Shown here piece by piece: positions 16,988-25,476 of a DNA stretch of 42,959 bases. The first letter of the stretch is position 1. The number at the start of each line of letters is the position of its first letter. The DNA is from Ruminococcus sp. Lineage in GTDB: Bacteria > Bacillota > Clostridia > Oscillospirales > Ruminococcaceae. The translations under genes were made by a program, and so were the position numbers. Where the stretch lies: NCBI GenBank assembly GCA_024697545.1, contig JAILFN010000061.1, positions 1 through 42,959 on the forward strand, written 5' to 3'. The notes below the pieces were generated by a model, which was not told the origin of the DNA, did not search any database, and saw only the letters and a program-made list of their open reading frames with translations.

Positions 16988-17865
16988 ACGCTCTTACGAT
17001 AAAAGCTTACGCCAAACTGAACCTGTACTTAGATATCACGGGAAGACGCGCCGACGGCTATCACGAGCTTAAAACCGTGATGCAGTCGGTAGACCTTTTT
17101 GACGAACTCACATTTGAGCTTTCACAGGGCACGGGCATCGAGCTGACGACCGACCGCGGCGATCTGCCGACCGGCGCCGATAATCTCGTCTGCAAGGGGA
17201 TCCTCGCCGCACTCAGCTTTGGCGGTGCGGGTCACAGCGGTCTTGATTGCAGGATAAAGGTACACCTGAAAAAGAACATTCCCTCGCAGGCGGGCATGGG
17301 CGGAGGAAGCGCCGACTGTGCGGCGGCTATCATCGCCGTAAACGAATTGTTCCACCTCGGGCTGTATGATGATGAGCTCATGCAGGTAGGCGCGATGTGC
17401 GGCGCGGACGTTCCCTTCTGCATCAAAGGCGGCACCGCGCTCTGCGAGGGCATAGGCGAAAGGCTTACTCCCCTTAGCCTTCCCGACGGCTTGTTCTTCG
17501 CGATAAGCAAGCCCGACGACGCAGTCTCCACCCCCGAAGCATACAAGCTCTTCGACCTCTGCGGAAAGCCAAATGCGGGCGACTACGCGGGATTTGAAAC
17601 TGCACTCAAAAGCGGCAGCGTCAGGGCAATCGGCGGCAGCGTGTACAATGCTTTCACATCAGCCTGCGCTCCCGCAAGCGTGAGAAGAGAGATAGAAAGA
17701 CTAAGCACGGCAGGGGCACTCGGTGCCGAGATGACGGGCAGCGGCTCGGCTGTGTTCGGTATATTTGAGAGCAAACAGGCGGCAGAGCTTGCCGCAAATG
17801 AAAGCCCTCTGCCTTTCTCGGGCGTTTATGCACCCGCAGGCAGCGGCACAGAAATAGTGAGGTGA
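16984..17865 (+). CDS. ispE: 4-diphosphocytidyl-2-C-methyl-D-erythritol kinase
   Basis: 293 residues. IspE phosphorylates CDP-methylerythritol in the MEP route to isoprenoids. It is a GHMP kinase: KAYAKLNLYLDITGRRADGYH at the N-terminus (K11), the ATP loop IPSQAGMGGGSADCAAAI (about 99-116), GADVPFC with the catalytic Asp near 140, and MTGSGSAVFG near the end. The start overlaps the aminotransferase stop by 4 nt. The rest of the MEP pathway is not in the window. Confidence 0.96.
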   Translation: MNALTIKAYAKLNLYLDITGRRADGYHELKTVMQSVDLFDELTFELSQGTGIELTTDRGDLPTGADNLVCKGILAALSFGGAGHSGLDCRIKVHLKKNIPSQAGMGGGSADCAAAIIAVNELFHLGLYDDELMQVGAMCGADVPFCIKGGTALCEGIGERLTPLSLPDGLFFAISKPDDAVSTPEAYKLFDLCGKPNAGDYAGFETALKSGSVRAIGGSVYNAFTSACAPASVRREIERLSTAGALGAEMTGSGSAVFGIFESKQAAELAANESPLPFSGVYAPAGSGTEIVR

Positions 17866-17871
17866 TTACAG

Positions 17872-18966
17872 ATGGCATACAGATGCAAGGTATGCGGATA
17901 TAAATTCAAAAGCGGTGACGACGATCTCTGCCCGCAGTGCTTTACAGCCCGCGATGATATAAACTGCACCGATCTGCCCGGGCACTCGCACACATTCGAC
18001 ACATCGAGCGAACGCAACAGCTTCATAGAACACGAAAAATTGCGCGAGGACATACCCTCTGTTTCCGAACTGAGCGGTCAGGCGCACCGTGCCGCCGATG
18101 AGCTTCAAAAGAAATTTCAGACCTATCAGAACGACCGCCACAAAGCGGCAGGCGTTCAACAAAGCCCCTACATCTCGCAGACGGCGAACAAGGCGCAGAA
18201 TTCTTTTCAGTCACGCGAGGCTATGAAAAACAACGCGGCGCGTAACAACTCGGGCAGCTCCTTCAATTACAACTCATACAACGATGTTGTGAATCAGCTT
18301 TCGGGCAACAAGAATGGAAATAAGGCAAAAGGCTGCCTTGCGGCGTTTATCGTGCTTTTCTTCGTATTCCCGATCTTAGGGGTAGTGCTGAGCTCGGGCG
18401 GCGCTATAATGAAAGCCGTCAAGGACGCGAAGAACGAGGAAAACGGCAACAAGGCGCACAAGATAGAGACTCCCGAGATCGACCCGCCCGACATTGATAT
18501 GCCGAGTATTCCCGATTTTTCAAGTATGCTCGACGGCTTCTTCAACTACAACTATGATGCTTCCAAATTTGAGATAGACTCCTCGCAGAAGGATATATGC
18601 GGCTCGGGGAACAAGATCATCTATTACGCCTGCTACAAGCCTGAGGAGATCAGCGATATCGACAAGGAAAACATCGAATACCTCGATCACGGTCTGAAGA
18701 AAGAACAGCTGTATCAGTATGAGGTAGATTTCACCGACAGCAACGGAGATCCCCTTGATGTAGCCGACATCATGATGACAGTTTCGGGAATAGACGCGAA
18801 CGGTGACTGCACCTATACCTTCTGGGGACAGACGGGCAATATGTATATCCTTCTGCCCGAAAAGGTCAGGTATTACAGCCTGAGCGTCACATATTTCGGG
18901 GAGGACGGCAGTCAGAAGGATATGGTATTCATGTTCGATGTACAAGATCTGCCGAAGTTCAGTTAA
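17872..18966 (+). CDS. Zinc-ribbon single-membrane-pass protein of unknown function
   Basis: 364 residues. The N-terminus is a rubredoxin-like zinc ribbon with YRCKVCGY and DLCPQCF, so two CxxC knuckles within the first 25 residues. A polar, glutamine- and asparagine-rich linker (about 30-150) leads to one membrane helix, about 157-178 (CLAAFIVLFFVFPILGVVLSS). The outer part (about 185-364) has an acidic stretch ETPEIDPPDIDMPSIPDF and a beta-rich domain with no family I recognise. The layout (ribbon, linker, helix, soluble end) is like that of the protein at 10310-11041, but the tails differ. It starts 6 nt after ispE and its stop overlaps the next start by one base. Confidence 0.8.
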   Translation: MAYRCKVCGYKFKSGDDDLCPQCFTARDDINCTDLPGHSHTFDTSSERNSFIEHEKLREDIPSVSELSGQAHRAADELQKKFQTYQNDRHKAAGVQQSPYISQTANKAQNSFQSREAMKNNAARNNSGSSFNYNSYNDVVNQLSGNKNGNKAKGCLAAFIVLFFVFPILGVVLSSGGAIMKAVKDAKNEENGNKAHKIETPEIDPPDIDMPSIPDFSSMLDGFFNYNYDASKFEIDSSQKDICGSGNKIIYYACYKPEEISDIDKENIEYLDHGLKKEQLYQYEVDFTDSNGDPLDVADIMMTVSGIDANGDCTYTFWGQTGNMYILLPEKVRYYSLSVTYFGEDGSQKDMVFMFDVQDLPKFS

Positions 18967-19862
18967 TGACAGACATACTGAAGCACTGCACCCTTTGCCC
19001 GCGCGAGTGCGGGGTCAACAGGTACGAAAGCCGCGGTTTCTGCGGAGAGGGTGCGGCGGTACGCATCGCCCGTGCGGAGCTGCATATGTGGGAAGAACCC
19101 TGTATCAGCGGCACACGCGGCGCGGGGACGGTCTTCTTCAGCGGCTGCGACCTGCGCTGCTGCTTCTGCCAGAACTACGAGATATCGCACCTCGGCAAGG
19201 GCTTTGAGCTGACGGCTGACGGTCTCTGCGAGGCTTTCCTGCGGCTTCGGGATATGGGGGCGCACAACATCGACCTTGTCAACCCCACTCACTTCCTGCC
19301 GCAGATAATCGAAGCGCTCGACAGGCTGGACGAAAGTCTCGGCATTCCCGTTGTGTATAACTCGGGCGGTTATGACAAGCCCGAAAGCCTGGAGCTGACC
19401 CGCGGACGCATCAGCATATTCCTGCCCGATCTCAAATACCTCGACAGCACAGCGGCGGCGGTGTACTCGGGAGCGGCGGATTACCCCGAACGCGCTTTTG
19501 CGGCGATACACAAAATGTTCGAGCTAGTCGGAAGACCCGTCTTCGGCGAGGACGGGCTTATGAAAAGCGGCGTGATAGTCAGACACCTGATCCTGCCGAA
19601 CCACCGAAAGGATTCCATCGCGCTGCTGAAACGGCTGAGCGAGGAATTCGACAAGGGCGATATCCTCATCAGCCTGATGAGCCAGTACACCCCCGTCTAC
19701 AAAGCAAGCGAGCACCCCGAGATCAGCCGTAAGCTCTCGACATTCGAGTATAAGACGGTCATGCAGGCGCTCGAACAGAGCGGATTCGACGGGTATGTGC
19801 AACAGGCAAGCTCGGCGAGCGAGGAATTTATCCCCGCGTTTTACGGCGAAAAATATTATTGA
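18966..19862 (+). CDS. Radical SAM protein, PflA/PflX-like (COG1313 type)
   Basis: 298 residues. The SAM-binding cluster motif is C61-x3-C65-x2-C68 in FFSGCDLRCCFCQNYEIS, followed by the conserved LGKGFELT. Upstream cysteines C8, C11, C15 and C26 (CTLCPRECGVNRYESRGFC) form the typical N-terminal cysteine cluster of this uncharacterised group. INLVNPTHF-like and VVYNSGGYD motifs match the same group. It is annotated in other genomes as a pyruvate formate-lyase activating homologue, but no glycyl-radical enzyme lies nearby, so the target is unknown. It ends an operon; the terminator is at 19873-19900. Confidence 0.88.
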   Translation: MTDILKHCTLCPRECGVNRYESRGFCGEGAAVRIARAELHMWEEPCISGTRGAGTVFFSGCDLRCCFCQNYEISHLGKGFELTADGLCEAFLRLRDMGAHNIDLVNPTHFLPQIIEALDRLDESLGIPVVYNSGGYDKPESLELTRGRISIFLPDLKYLDSTAAAVYSGAADYPERAFAAIHKMFELVGRPVFGEDGLMKSGVIVRHLILPNHRKDSIALLKRLSEEFDKGDILISLMSQYTPVYKASEHPEISRKLSTFEYKTVMQALEQSGFDGYVQQASSASEEFIPAFYGEKYY

Positions 19863-19872
19863 CGGCAGACAC

Positions 19873-19900
19873 GAAAACGGTGCTGCCGTTTTCTTTTTTT
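19873..19900 (+). terminator. Terminator of the DUF1294-to-radical-SAM cluster
   Basis: 8-bp stem GAAAACGG/CCGTTTTC with a 5-nt loop and seven or more T, starting 10 nt after the stop. Confidence 0.85.
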
Positions 19901-20044
19901 CAACTCTTTGCTGCCCTTCTCCGAAAGATCGGCGAAAGATATTACACATTTCCAAAAAATTTCAACAGCGAAAGCGATAATATCACCACCTGTACACATT
20001 TTTGTAACAATATATCCGTAATCATCTGCTATACTATCCTTAAT

Positions 20045-20082
20045 CGGAGATCACGGCTGCAAGAGCTGCGGGCGGTTCTCCG
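20045..20082 (+). other. Leader hairpin upstream of the HD-domain gene
   Basis: CGGAGA pairs with TCTCCG around an inner GGCTGC/GCTGCG-type stem, ending 22 nt before the start codon. A possible -10 box TATACT lies at 20030-20035 without a good -35 box. It matches no riboswitch class I know. Confidence 0.4.
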
Positions 20083-20103
20083 TACCGAAAGAGGACGATG
20101 CCA

Positions 20104-20604
20104 ATGTCAAAAGCGATCGGTTCAAGATATATCGTCGAGCTTTCCCCGCAGGCTGCGGACTTCCGAAAAGCCGTGAGGGACGTTCTTGAAAGCGACGAGG
20201 TGCAGGAGCTCAAGGAGTTCAGGCATCACAAATGTATGACACGTTTTCAGCACTGCCTGAACGTTTCATATTACAGCTATCTGCTCTGCCGAAAGCTCGG
20301 TTTCAATGCCGACGAAGCTGCCCGCGCAGGCATGATACACGACCTTTACCCCGACTGCCCCAAATGCTCGAGGAGTCATCTTGTCTCGCATCCCGAGACT
20401 GCGCTGAAAAATGCACGCAAGGCTTTTGATATCTCGAAGGTCGAGGAGGACGTTATCCTAAAGCATATGTGGCCGATAAGACGCGGCAGACCCAAGTACC
20501 CCGAATCGTATGTCGTGATGATAACCGACAAGTATATCGCGTTCTTTGAGTTCTGCATATACCTGAAAAAGTCCGCAAAGGTGAGACTGAAAAAATATAT
20601 CTGA
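20104..20604 (+). CDS. HD-domain protein
   Basis: 166 residues from the ATG at 20104; GAGG lies 9 nt before it. The ATG at 20098 is in frame but only 3 nt from the same site. The HD metal site is visible as RFQHCLNVSYYSYLL, AGMIHDLYPD and DVILKHMWP, that is H, HD and a later H. This is the pattern of small HD phosphohydrolases acting on nucleotides or similar substrates. The aspartate of the last step is probably in MITDKYIAF. The substrate is unknown. It is a single gene with its own terminator. Confidence 0.88.
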   Translation: MSKAIGSRYIVELSPQAADFRKAVRDVLESDEVQELKEFRHHKCMTRFQHCLNVSYYSYLLCRKLGFNADEAARAGMIHDLYPDCPKCSRSHLVSHPETALKNARKAFDISKVEEDVILKHMWPIRRGRPKYPESYVVMITDKYIAFFEFCIYLKKSAKVRLKKYI

Positions 20605-20612
20605 ATCAAGTG

Positions 20613-20641
20613 ACGGGAGCTGAACAAATGCTCCCGTTTTA
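20613..20641 (+). terminator. Terminator of the HD-domain gene
   Basis: 8-bp stem ACGGGAGC/GCTCCCGT with a 9-nt loop followed by TTTTATATTG. Confidence 0.85.
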
Positions 20642-20643
20642 TA

Positions 20644-20672
20644 TTGATTTTTTTCAAGTAATATGATATACT
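20644..20672 (+). promoter_or_regulatory. Promoter of the Gfo/Idh oxidoreductase gene
   Basis: TTGATT, a 17-nt spacer and TATACT. The predicted start of transcription is at about 20679, inside the next hairpin. Confidence 0.65.
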
Positions 20673-20675
20673 AAA

Positions 20676-20712
20676 GGCAGCACCACACGATCTTTGCACG
20701 GTGCTGCCTTTA
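20676..20712 (+). terminator. Terminator-like hairpin in the leader of the oxidoreductase gene
   Basis: Perfect 9-bp stem GGCAGCACC/GGTGCTGCC (20676-20684 with 20700-20708) followed by TTTATAATC, between the promoter and the gene start at 20738. It may be a partial terminator (attenuator), or the end of read-through from upstream. Confidence 0.55.
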
Positions 20713-20737
20713 TAATCGACAAAAGGAGATGGTCTGT

Positions 20738-21724
20738 ATGAAGAAATACCGCTGGGGCGTTATTGGCACGGGGCGTATCGCACGCACATTCTGCGAGGCT
20801 TTGCAGGGCTGTGAAGACGCTGAGCTTTATGCCGTGGGCTCGAGAACACCCGAACGCGCCGCGCAGTTTGCGGCAGAGTTCGGCTTTGAAAGATCTTACG
20901 GCAGCTACGGGGAGATAGCCGCTGATGACAATATCGACTGTGTCTACATCGCAACCCCCATGGCAAGCCACTTCGGCGACGCTATGCTCTGCATCGAAAA
21001 CGGCAGGAACGTTCTCTGTGAAAAATCCGTGACATTAAATTCCGCGCAGCTTGAAAAGCTTCTGACAGCAGCCGAAAGCAGGGGTGTGTTCTTCATGGAA
21101 GCCATGTGGATGAAGTGCCGCCCCACCTACCTCAAAGCTATGGAATGGCTGGAAAGCGGGCGAATCGGCAGGGTGGAGTATGTCAAGGCGGACTTCTGCA
21201 ACTTCGTCCCCTATGACCCGAAGGACAGGCTGTTCGCTCCCGAATGCGGCGGCGGAGCGCTGCTCGACCTGACGGTGTATCCCCTCACCCTCGTCAACGA
21301 TATCGCAAAGACCGAGCCTGACGAGGTCGTGAGCTGCGCCCATATCGGCAGGGACGGCGTAGATCTCAGCAATACCCTGCTGCTGAGGTACGACGGCTGG
21401 TACGCCTCGCTGAACGCGGGTTTCGAGCTGCAAAACCACAACAACGCCGTCATCTCGGGCAGCGGGGGCAGCATCGTCTTTGGCGACTGGTTCTTCTGCA
21501 CGAGCGAAGTCACCCTATATGACCGCGACGGCAAAGAGCTTGAACGCTCGGTGATCCCCAACAGGGTCAACGGCTATGAGTACGAGATCGCCGAGGTACA
21601 CCGCTGCCTTGAAGCGGGCAGCAAAGAGAGCGCGCTCGTCCCGCACAGCTCGACCCGTCAGGTGATGAAGATCATGGACGAATGCCGCCATCAGTGGGGC
21701 ATGGTCTTCCCGCAGGAAAAGTAA
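20738..21724 (+). CDS. Gfo/Idh/MocA-family NAD(P)-dependent oxidoreductase
   Basis: 328 residues from the ATG at 20738, chosen because AAAGGAG lies 9 nt before it. The Rossmann motif is WGVIGTGRIARTF. ATPMASHFGDAMLCIENGRNVLCEKSVTLN gives the conserved cofactor loop with the catalytic lysine of the EKP-like motif (here EKS). FMEAMWMKCRP and GGGALLDLTVYPL are typical of the dihydrodiol dehydrogenase/trans-1,2-dihydrobenzene-like subgroup. The family oxidises or reduces sugars and related polyols. The exact substrate is unknown. It is monocistronic between two hairpins. Confidence 0.9.
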   Translation: MKKYRWGVIGTGRIARTFCEALQGCEDAELYAVGSRTPERAAQFAAEFGFERSYGSYGEIAADDNIDCVYIATPMASHFGDAMLCIENGRNVLCEKSVTLNSAQLEKLLTAAESRGVFFMEAMWMKCRPTYLKAMEWLESGRIGRVEYVKADFCNFVPYDPKDRLFAPECGGGALLDLTVYPLTLVNDIAKTEPDEVVSCAHIGRDGVDLSNTLLLRYDGWYASLNAGFELQNHNNAVISGSGGSIVFGDWFFCTSEVTLYDRDGKELERSVIPNRVNGYEYEIAEVHRCLEAGSKESALVPHSSTRQVMKIMDECRHQWGMVFPQEK

Positions 21725-21762
21725 CGCCGCAATTCTCCTGCCCGACCGCTGCATGAAATAGT

Positions 21763-21803
21763 AAAGGCAATACCGCCCGTAAACTGCGGTATTGCCTTTT
21801 TCT
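21763..21803. terminator. Convergent terminator between the oxidoreductase and ahcY
   Basis: 13-bp stem AAGGCAATACCGC/GCGGTATTGCCTT with a 9-nt loop and a T5 on the plus strand. On the minus strand it ends in TTTACT, so it also serves ahcY. Confidence 0.9.
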
Positions 21804-21811
21804 TATGCTTA

Positions 21812-23068
21812 TCAGACTTCCCAGCTGTTGAGGTACTTCTCCTGCTCGGGTGTCAGTACGTCTATCTCTACGCCCCAGAATCCGAGCTTGCGGCGTGCCA
21901 CTTCGTTGTCGATCTCCTCGGGAACGGTGATGACGCGCTCGCCGTCTGCTTTGGGCAGGCTGTCGCGGTTTTTGGCAAGGTATGCCGCCGAAAGAGCCTG
22001 TATCGCAAAGGACATATCCATGATCTCTGCGGGGTGTCCGTCGCCTGCCGCGAGGTTTACCAGTCTGCCCTCGCCGATGGTGAACACCGTCCTGCCGTCG
22101 GGCAGCTTGTAGCCCTGAATGTTGTTGCGGGCTTCGTATACCTCAACTGCAAGTTCTCTCAGCTTTGCAACTGCTACCTCACAGTCAAAGTGACCCGCAT
22201 TGCAGAGGATAGCGCCGTCCTTTAAGTTCGCAAAGCTGTTCTCGGTGATAACGTCCTTGCAGCCGGTAACGGTAACGAAGAAGTCGCCCACCTTTGCAGC
22301 CTCCTCCATCTTCATCACCTTGAAGCCGTCCATTACAGCCTCCATAGCCTTGATGGGGTCGATCTCGGTGACGATGACCGAAGCGCCGAGACCCTTGGCT
22401 CTCATCGCAACGCCCTTGCCGCACCAGCCGTAGCCTGCAATGACAACGTTCTTGCCCGCAACGATAAGGTTTGTTGTGCGGTTGATGCCGTCCCATACCG
22501 ACTGACCCGTGCCGTAGCGGTTGTCGAACAGATACTTGCACTTGGCGTTGTTTACAAGCACCATCGGGAATTTAAGCTCGTGAGCCTTGTTCATAGCCAC
22601 AAGGCGTATAATGCCTGTGGTGGTCTCCTCGCAGCCGCCGATAACGTTCGGTATCAGCTCGGGGTACTTGTTGTGGATCAGGTTTACAAGGTCGCCGCCG
22701 TCGTCGATGATGATGTTGGGACCTACCTTTACCACCTCGGAAATATGTCTTTCATACTCCTCGGGCGTGGAGCCGTGCCATGCGAATACGTTCAGCCCGT
22801 CATGCACGAGGGCTGCTGCCACATCGTCCTGAGTGGAGAGCGGGTTGCTTCCCGTGATGTACATCTCGGCACCGCCTGCCGCCAGCACCTTGCAGAGGTA
22901 TGCGGTCTTGGCTTCAAGGTGTATCGAAAGTGCAACTTTAAGTCCCGCAAAAGGCTTGTCGCGCTCAAACTCCTCACGCACGCTGTTGAGAAGGCTCATG
23001 TTGCGGCGCACCCATTCGATCTTGCGCGCACCCGATTCCCAAAGGTCAATGTTTCTGATCTCACTCAT
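21812..23068 (-). CDS. ahcY: Adenosylhomocysteinase
   Basis: 418 residues. The enzyme splits S-adenosylhomocysteine to adenosine and homocysteine with a tightly bound NAD. Family marks are LSIHLEAKTAYL, YITGSNPLSTQDDV, GGCEETTTGI, the NAD site VIAGYGWCGKGVAMRAKGLGA and LCNAGHFDCEV. The length matches the shorter archaeal/Thermotoga-type enzyme, which lacks the insert of the long form. GGGAG lies 8 nt before the start. It is the last gene of the proC operon, 2 nt after the gene upstream. Confidence 0.96.
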   Translation of the reverse strand: MSEIRNIDLWESGARKIEWVRRNMSLLNSVREEFERDKPFAGLKVALSIHLEAKTAYLCKVLAAGGAEMYITGSNPLSTQDDVAAALVHDGLNVFAWHGSTPEEYERHISEVVKVGPNIIIDDGGDLVNLIHNKYPELIPNVIGGCEETTTGIIRLVAMNKAHELKFPMVLVNNAKCKYLFDNRYGTGQSVWDGINRTTNLIVAGKNVVIAGYGWCGKGVAMRAKGLGASVIVTEIDPIKAMEAVMDGFKVMKMEEAAKVGDFFVTVTGCKDVITENSFANLKDGAILCNAGHFDCEVAVAKLRELAVEVYEARNNIQGYKLPDGRTVFTIGEGRLVNLAAGDGHPAEIMDMSFAIQALSAAYLAKNRDSLPKADGERVITVPEEIDNEVARRKLGFWGVEIDVLTPEQEKYLNSWEV

Positions 23069-23070
23069 TT

Positions 23071-24135
23071 TTAAAACTCCCTTTCAATATCATATTGTTT
23101 ATACTCCTGGATCACTTGTCCGTCGCTGCCTTTTTTTAATATATAAACCATATCATCGCTGACAGAGTATACCCTGTGATCCTCTTTTTCGGTGACCACG
23201 ACAGGCTCGCCATAGGCTTGATCTGCCTTTGCAGCGATACTGTCAAACATATCAGCCTTTTCGGCAGGCATAGTGAATTTGAGCTGTTGCAGCCTGCTGT
23301 CAGAAAAGATGAATCTTACATAACTGTTCTTGTCTCTGTCGATATACCTGAATATAGAATCTCCGAAGTGGCCGTCGCCCGCCGAATCAAGATCATCTCC
23401 GCTCATTTCATAAGAGAACCTGTCGCAGATCTGCATATAGGTCTGCCCCGTAAGGTCTGTGCAGCCTTTGCCGAAAAAGCCTTCATCGACGTAGTAGCCG
23501 ATATCGTCCTTGTATCTTGATATGAACTGCTGGTGTGTCCTGCCGTCCTCGGGGAGCCACACCCAGTAATCGCAGCTATCGTCATGTACAAAGCAGCACT
23601 TGTTTGTCTCTTCATCATAGCTGAACATATCGCCGTACTTCTCCTCGGCAGCACTGAGGGCTTTGTCATAATCCTCGGCAGCCGAATAGACGGATACTCT
23701 GTAAAGCTCGTTGTTCTTAAAATGAAGATCTACCGTCACATCGCAGTCGTATTTGACGATAAAGTAAAACCCATCGCAGCCGTCGGAAAAATCCGCGTCG
23801 GAGGCTGTGTGCCCGAACAGCTTGCAGGCTTCATCATACCTCATGCCGAGAAGCTCCGTCGCCTCGTCCGTCAGGTAATGGTCGGTGAACGGGAAATACT
23901 TCTGTATAACTTCATCATCGGCGGAAAAAGACTTCTGCACGTCCGCCTCTTCCTTATTGAAAAGCTCTCTGCCCTTCCCTGTCATCATTTTTATTTCAAG
24001 GAATATAACAGCGACAAAGAACAGCACAGCAACCGCACCGACGATGACATACTTAAAAGCGGGGCGTTTCTTTTCGGCAGGTCGATCGGAGTTCTGAATG
24101 TCCTGCTCGGCGATATTATCCTTCACTTCACTCAT
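23071..24135 (-). CDS. Single-pass membrane protein of unknown function
   Basis: 354 residues. A short charged cytoplasmic end (1-27) is followed by one membrane helix at about 29-50 (YVIVGAVAVLFFVAVIFLEI). The rest is an acidic outer domain. It seems to hold two related halves: YLTDEATELLGMRYDEACKLFG with an FYFIVKYDCDVTVDLHFKNNELYRVSVY part, and later CTDLTGQTYMQICDRF with SYVRFIFSDSRLQQLKF. This suggests an internal duplication. No known family is recognised. Its start is directly next to the stop of the P-loop gene. Confidence 0.8.
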   Translation of the reverse strand: MSEVKDNIAEQDIQNSDRPAEKKRPAFKYVIVGAVAVLFFVAVIFLEIKMMTGKGRELFNKEEADVQKSFSADDEVIQKYFPFTDHYLTDEATELLGMRYDEACKLFGHTASDADFSDGCDGFYFIVKYDCDVTVDLHFKNNELYRVSVYSAAEDYDKALSAAEEKYGDMFSYDEETNKCCFVHDDSCDYWVWLPEDGRTHQQFISRYKDDIGYYVDEGFFGKGCTDLTGQTYMQICDRFSYEMSGDDLDSAGDGHFGDSIFRYIDRDKNSYVRFIFSDSRLQQLKFTMPAEKADMFDSIAAKADQAYGEPVVVTEKEDHRVYSVSDDMVYILKKGSDGQVIQEYKQYDIEREF

Positions 24136-24633
24136 TCAGCTTTTCTCTTTCCGCCTGTCGCTTACCCTGACATCTATCTCCTCATCATCGGGCGGCTCGA
24201 ACAACTCCACCGACTTTTCCGCAATTCCCTCGTCAATGTAATAAGCCGAGCATTCTCCCGCCGCGACCATGCCGTTGCGTTTTTTTATTCGGCGGTGCCA
24301 TTCATCGTCGGGAACGTCTATGTAATGCAGACTGCACTTTATCCCCCTTGAGGAATAAAACTCACGGGCATATCGGCGTTCTTCCTTAGTCCAGAATCCC
24401 CAGTCGAGGATAACGTCCGTACCGCCTGCGGCTATCTGCACGCTTTTCTCAAAAAGATAATTCTCGGTGCGTTCAACATATGTATCGTGCATATCTCCCG
24501 CATCCTGCCCGAAAAGCGCAAGGGTGATCTCGTCCACCGAAAGCACCACAGCACCCAGCCGCTTTCGCAGCTCTTCTGCATATGTGGATTTACCGCTGCA
24601 TATCCGTCCGCAGGTCATTATAACCTCAGCCAT
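24136..24633 (-). CDS. P-loop kinase-like ATPase (AAA_33 / zeta-toxin-like)
   Basis: 165 residues. Walker A is GRICSGKST (about 8-16). VLSVDEITLALFG gives the Asp after strand 2, and DVILDWGFWTKEERR matches the lid-side motif of small nucleotide or sugar kinases. HYIDVPDDEWHRRIKKRN is the arginine-rich lid. Such proteins phosphorylate small molecules, and the fold is shared with zeta toxins and chloramphenicol phosphotransferase. No antitoxin is seen, and the operon is a housekeeping one, so a toxin role is unlikely. Confidence 0.85.
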   Translation of the reverse strand: MAEVIMTCGRICSGKSTYAEELRKRLGAVVLSVDEITLALFGQDAGDMHDTYVERTENYLFEKSVQIAAGGTDVILDWGFWTKEERRYAREFYSSRGIKCSLHYIDVPDDEWHRRIKKRNGMVAAGECSAYYIDEGIAEKSVELFEPPDDEEIDVRVSDRRKEKS

Positions 24634-24641
24634 GCTTCACC

Positions 24642-25448
24642 TCACGATATCGTCTTAGGCTTTTTCTTCTTTTCCTTTTTGGTCTCTTTGGGTTCGTAAG
24701 CACCCATGTCCTCAAACAGCGCTTCTTCGTCGTTCCTGAGGTAATCGAACTCGGGGTTCTCCTCGCCGCGCTGGTCGTAGTAGGGCTGTATAACGAACTT
24801 GCGTATCACGGGATAGCAGTTGAAGCAGTTGACAAAGCAGATGAAGGTAAACGGCCAGAAGAACACGACAAACAGCGACGCGGGGAAAGCTGCCACCACA
24901 AAGAATGCCATAGCTATCCACACGATAAGCGTCCATAAGCTGCTCTTGATGCCGAGACTCACAAGGAAGAAAGCGTTCTTGATTATCTTTCCGAGCGAGA
25001 GGTTTGTCGATACTATCATAAGATAGATGTAAAAGTGCATCATAAAGAAGACGATGCAGCAGGCAAGGCTTATCACAAGCGGTATGTACATCATATCCGT
25101 CTGCTTCGCCCACTCGGAGTATGAAGGTATCGCGACAGAAAAGCCCGCTGCGACTACTATATCTATCAGACCCATGATAAAGCCCTGCTTGAAGTTCTTT
25201 CTGAAGGCTTCCTTGTAATCCGCCCAGAGGAATGCGTTGCGCTCCTGCGACCAGTTGCGGCATACCTTTGTCATAGCCGCCGTCGCGGGTCCGAAGGTCA
25301 CTATCGGTATTATCGAGATCAGATAGATAAGGTTCAGCCCCATAAGCTGCCACATCCTGCGCCCGTATACCTCTATGAACTTGAATACTCCCTTTTTCTC
25401 ATAAGGGGTACGCGGCATCCCGCCCTCTTTCTTTTGAAGTATTGCCAT
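24642..25448 (-). CDS. DUF624 (YesL-like) membrane protein
   Basis: 268 residues with about five or six membrane segments: LMGLNLIYLISIIPIVTFG near 36-54, GFIMGLIDIVVAAGFSVAI, PLVISLACCIVFFMMHFYIYL, LWTLIVWIAMAFFVVAAF and LFVVFFWPFTFICFVNCF. The N-terminal FGPATAAMTKVCRNWSQER and FKQGFIMGL match DUF624. The C-terminal tail is acidic, then lysine-rich. In other Firmicutes the family often sits beside sugar-use genes. Its role is unknown. It lies 8 nt before the kinase gene in the proC operon. Confidence 0.85.
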   Translation of the reverse strand: MAILQKKEGGMPRTPYEKKGVFKFIEVYGRRMWQLMGLNLIYLISIIPIVTFGPATAAMTKVCRNWSQERNAFLWADYKEAFRKNFKQGFIMGLIDIVVAAGFSVAIPSYSEWAKQTDMMYIPLVISLACCIVFFMMHFYIYLMIVSTNLSLGKIIKNAFFLVSLGIKSSLWTLIVWIAMAFFVVAAFPASLFVVFFWPFTFICFVNCFNCYPVIRKFVIQPYYDQRGEENPEFDYLRNDEEALFEDMGAYEPKETKKEKKKKPKTIS

Positions 25449-25476
25449 TTTTCTTTTAACTTCCCTTTCCCGTTTT

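Noticed and set aside
24136-24633. P-loop kinase as a zeta-type toxin
   Set aside because: No antitoxin gene beside it, and it is embedded in a metabolic operon.
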